In this document: positions 62,101-64,000 of the stretch, in pieces
Layout: each line of letters opens with the position of its first letter
Position numbering within the stretch: position 1 is the stretch's first letter
NCBI GenBank assembly: GCA_036850595.1
Contig: CM072152.1
Coordinates: 12,853,640-12,917,639 of the forward strand
Direction of reading: 5' to 3'
DNA: 64,000 bases
DNA from: Rhyacichthys aspro
Taxonomy: Eukaryota; Chordata; Actinopteri; Gobiiformes; Rhyacichthyidae
Translations under genes and position numbers: made by a program
Notes under the pieces: generated by a model
Told to the model about the DNA's origin: nothing
The model's database searches: none
Seen by the model: only the letters and a program-made list of their open reading frames with translations

Positions 62101-64000
62101 GGCTATAACATACTGTTACAAGCCATGTATTACTCCTCCACTGATCTTTACGTTTTGTAAAGAAAATAATAATAATGGTGCAGGAGCTGACTGTGTCTGA
62201 TGCACCTTTGCTGCTGATGCTGGTTTGCAGACAGCTGTCACTAAAAGCTGCATGATGCAGTCTAGCACATGCATATCCCATGGTACCAGAAGGGCTGCAG
62301 GAAATAATTTATAGACTGTCAAAATAGACAGAGCCAGGTTCAGTTTCTATCAGAATGAAAATAATAGCCTGTTAGGGTAGTGCACTGCAGCTGATAAATG
62401 ATATTAGTCTCATTCATTGACACTAATCTTCAAACCCCTGCCTGTTCATATTAGTTTAGTTGATATCTGTGCTTCATTCTGTTTTTGCTTGAAAAATACT
62501 GAACACATAATATGAACTCGTGCCTTAACATTTTTTTTAAACACTGACCAATAAGCCTACACAAAAATACAAAAACACAGCCTCCTTTTTAGAAGTATTA
62601 ACTTGAAATGGAGTAAAGTATCAGCCACCTCACTGTAATGTGTGATATACTGTGTTTTTTCTACAGCAACGTATTTAAATAATCATTCAAACCATAATGC
62701 AGTAAAACATTACAGCCATCATTACCAACAGAAAATCTCTAAGTGTTTTTATTTCTTTACAGGCCTAACCCATAACACAAAAAACACATTTTGAAATGTG
62801 TCCTGCCTTTATATTTAAAGAGTTGTAGTGAAACTATACTGTGTTGAGGCTTTAAATAGAAGCACACACTGGTAGCATTGTTGTGTATTTCACTGAGTGA
62901 GTGCCCAGAGGAGTTTAACCTTTAAATGGCTGTTAGAACTGGTTCGGTGTGAGCAGGCCGTGAGCAGTGGGGGCACCAGGCCAGGACAACAATGCGGGAG
63001 GAATTGTGTCACAGCTGGGACAGTGACTCATCTTCACACAACAGTCATTCAGACAGTGGGATGCCTATGACACTGCCATATGCTGGGATGTGTTGCGTTT
63101 CCATGCACAGGAAGCTTCACAGCACAAAGATGTAAGAATCACAGAGACACAGCTCTCGCTTTCCCAACAAGTGATATTTGTACCAGATAGCCAGTTAAAG
63201 CATTTGATCTGTGAAGAAGAACAACAAAGAATTGTAGTTTGGGGCTGACTACATCAGAATGGCTGCTACATGAGTGATTTAGTTCTATGGTGTTCATCTG
63301 AGAATGTGTACTTTTATATACACTATGTGGTTAGCATCTATACGGTTTCTACAATATGTTCCACTACGCTGTGAGGTTTAGCTGTATGTAGCACCGATTC
63401 ACTACATACTAACTTTTTTTTCCAGACATGGTACTTACTGGTTCCATAAGCTCAGTCTACTTTCACACCTTTACGGGCCATTTTGTGAATGTTTTTTTCT
63501 TCTGTGTATGGCTTTCAGTGATGTTGAGCCTACACTGTCACTTCTGCAGGGAACCAGACAGAAGCCTGCAAAAACACATTTCTTTTTAAATTCCCAAACC
63601 TGAAAGCTTTCATGATGCTGTATTACTAGCCTGCTATTAATTGTGTTTAAAGTGTTTGTCATCTAATTATCAGAGCATCAAGGGAAGTAAGAAGAAGATT
63701 CGTTTAAGTGGTCTTTTGTGGGTTGTGGTTTGGATGTTCCTCCTGTGAACTGATACAGAATTAAATAAATTACAGTAATCCCTTACTGCTTGCTTGTTAA
63801 TCCAATTTATAGACTCCAAAATATAACACATATTCTGCATATATTAACATACATTTGGTTTAAACTATGGTTAGAAACATGTCTTTAAGGGCACTTACTT
63901 CTCTCATACTTGACTAATTCTGCACTGTTTCCTTGCGCTTATATTGTCCTGTTCCCCTGATGTGTGACTTTACAGGTCTTGTATTAACTGCTGGATAAAA
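53137..64000 (+). other. gnai2: gnai2 intron 1 (runs off the window)
   Basis: More than 10.8 kb of AT-rich DNA. The expected exon 2 (encoding the rest of the P-loop, ESGKSTIVKQMK) was looked for and not seen. No protein-like open frame, tRNA or transposon coding region is evident. The one structured element I noticed is the hairpin at 61555-61586. Confidence 0.6.
61555..61586. repeat. perfect 12-bp inverted repeat, 8-nt loop
   Basis: CATCAGCACCAT (61555-61566) is followed after AGTGCCTA by its exact reverse complement (61575-61586). It could form a hairpin in RNA of either strand or a small cruciform in DNA. It lies in gnai2 intron 1. The stem does not extend outward, so it is shorter than a typical microRNA precursor. 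Confidence 0.9.

Noticed and set aside
1..64000. CRISPR arrays, bacterial operons, phage or viral genes
   Set aside because: None seen; the window is ordinary vertebrate DNA with spliced genes.

Overview
This is vertebrate nuclear DNA, almost certainly from a ray-finned (teleost, probably percomorph-type) fish. The genes are split by GT-AG introns, intergenic DNA is AT-rich, there are long CA/GT microsatellites and a tRNA-derived SINE, and the proteins match vertebrate families almost residue for residue. Gene order resembles human chromosome 3p: TEX264, GPX1, RBM5, SLC38A3 and GNAI2 are all 3p21 genes there. Species-level identity cannot be fixed from the sequence alone.

Layout. Positions 1 to about 6,000 hold no gene I can support. 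tex264 (minus strand, 4 coding exons, 6653-24265, 312 aa) spreads over 17.6 kb because of three long introns, one of about 10 kb carrying a SINE with target-site duplications and a (CA)n tract. Its start faces that of gpx1 (plus strand, 24829-25795) across 563 bp, a probable shared bidirectional promoter. gpx1 encodes a 190-aa selenoprotein: an in-frame TGA at codon 40 with a SECIS element in the 3' UTR. brk1 (26308-27056, 75 aa, 3 exons) follows about 250 bp after the gpx1 poly(A) signal. rbm5 (28426-35354, 24 coding exons, 851 aa) comes next, compact, with short introns. slc38a3 has an untranslated exon near 37.6-37.8 kb and 16 coding exons at 42321-49858 (511 aa), including a 21-nt microexon. 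gnai2 begins at 53019 with coding exon 1 only; the rest of the window (more than 10.8 kb) lies in its first intron.

The genes are not an operon-like system. Their products have separate roles: ER-phagy receptor, peroxide detoxification, WAVE complex actin regulation, splicing regulation, glutamine/histidine transport and Gi signalling. The meaningful context is conserved synteny. Compared with human, sema3f and gnat1 are absent between rbm5 and slc38a3, and brk1 (3p25 in human) sits between gpx1 and rbm5.

I found no novel multi-gene system. The observations most worth checking are the tex264 C-terminal LIR-like motif with an apparent change at the human LIR position, the in-frame upstream ATGs of brk1, the slc38a3 microexon, the paired ZNF143-like sites before rbm5, the bidirectional tex264/gpx1 promoter and a 12-bp perfect hairpin in gnai2 intron 1. 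All exon joins were derived by eye from splice signals, reading frame and family knowledge; no alignment was run.
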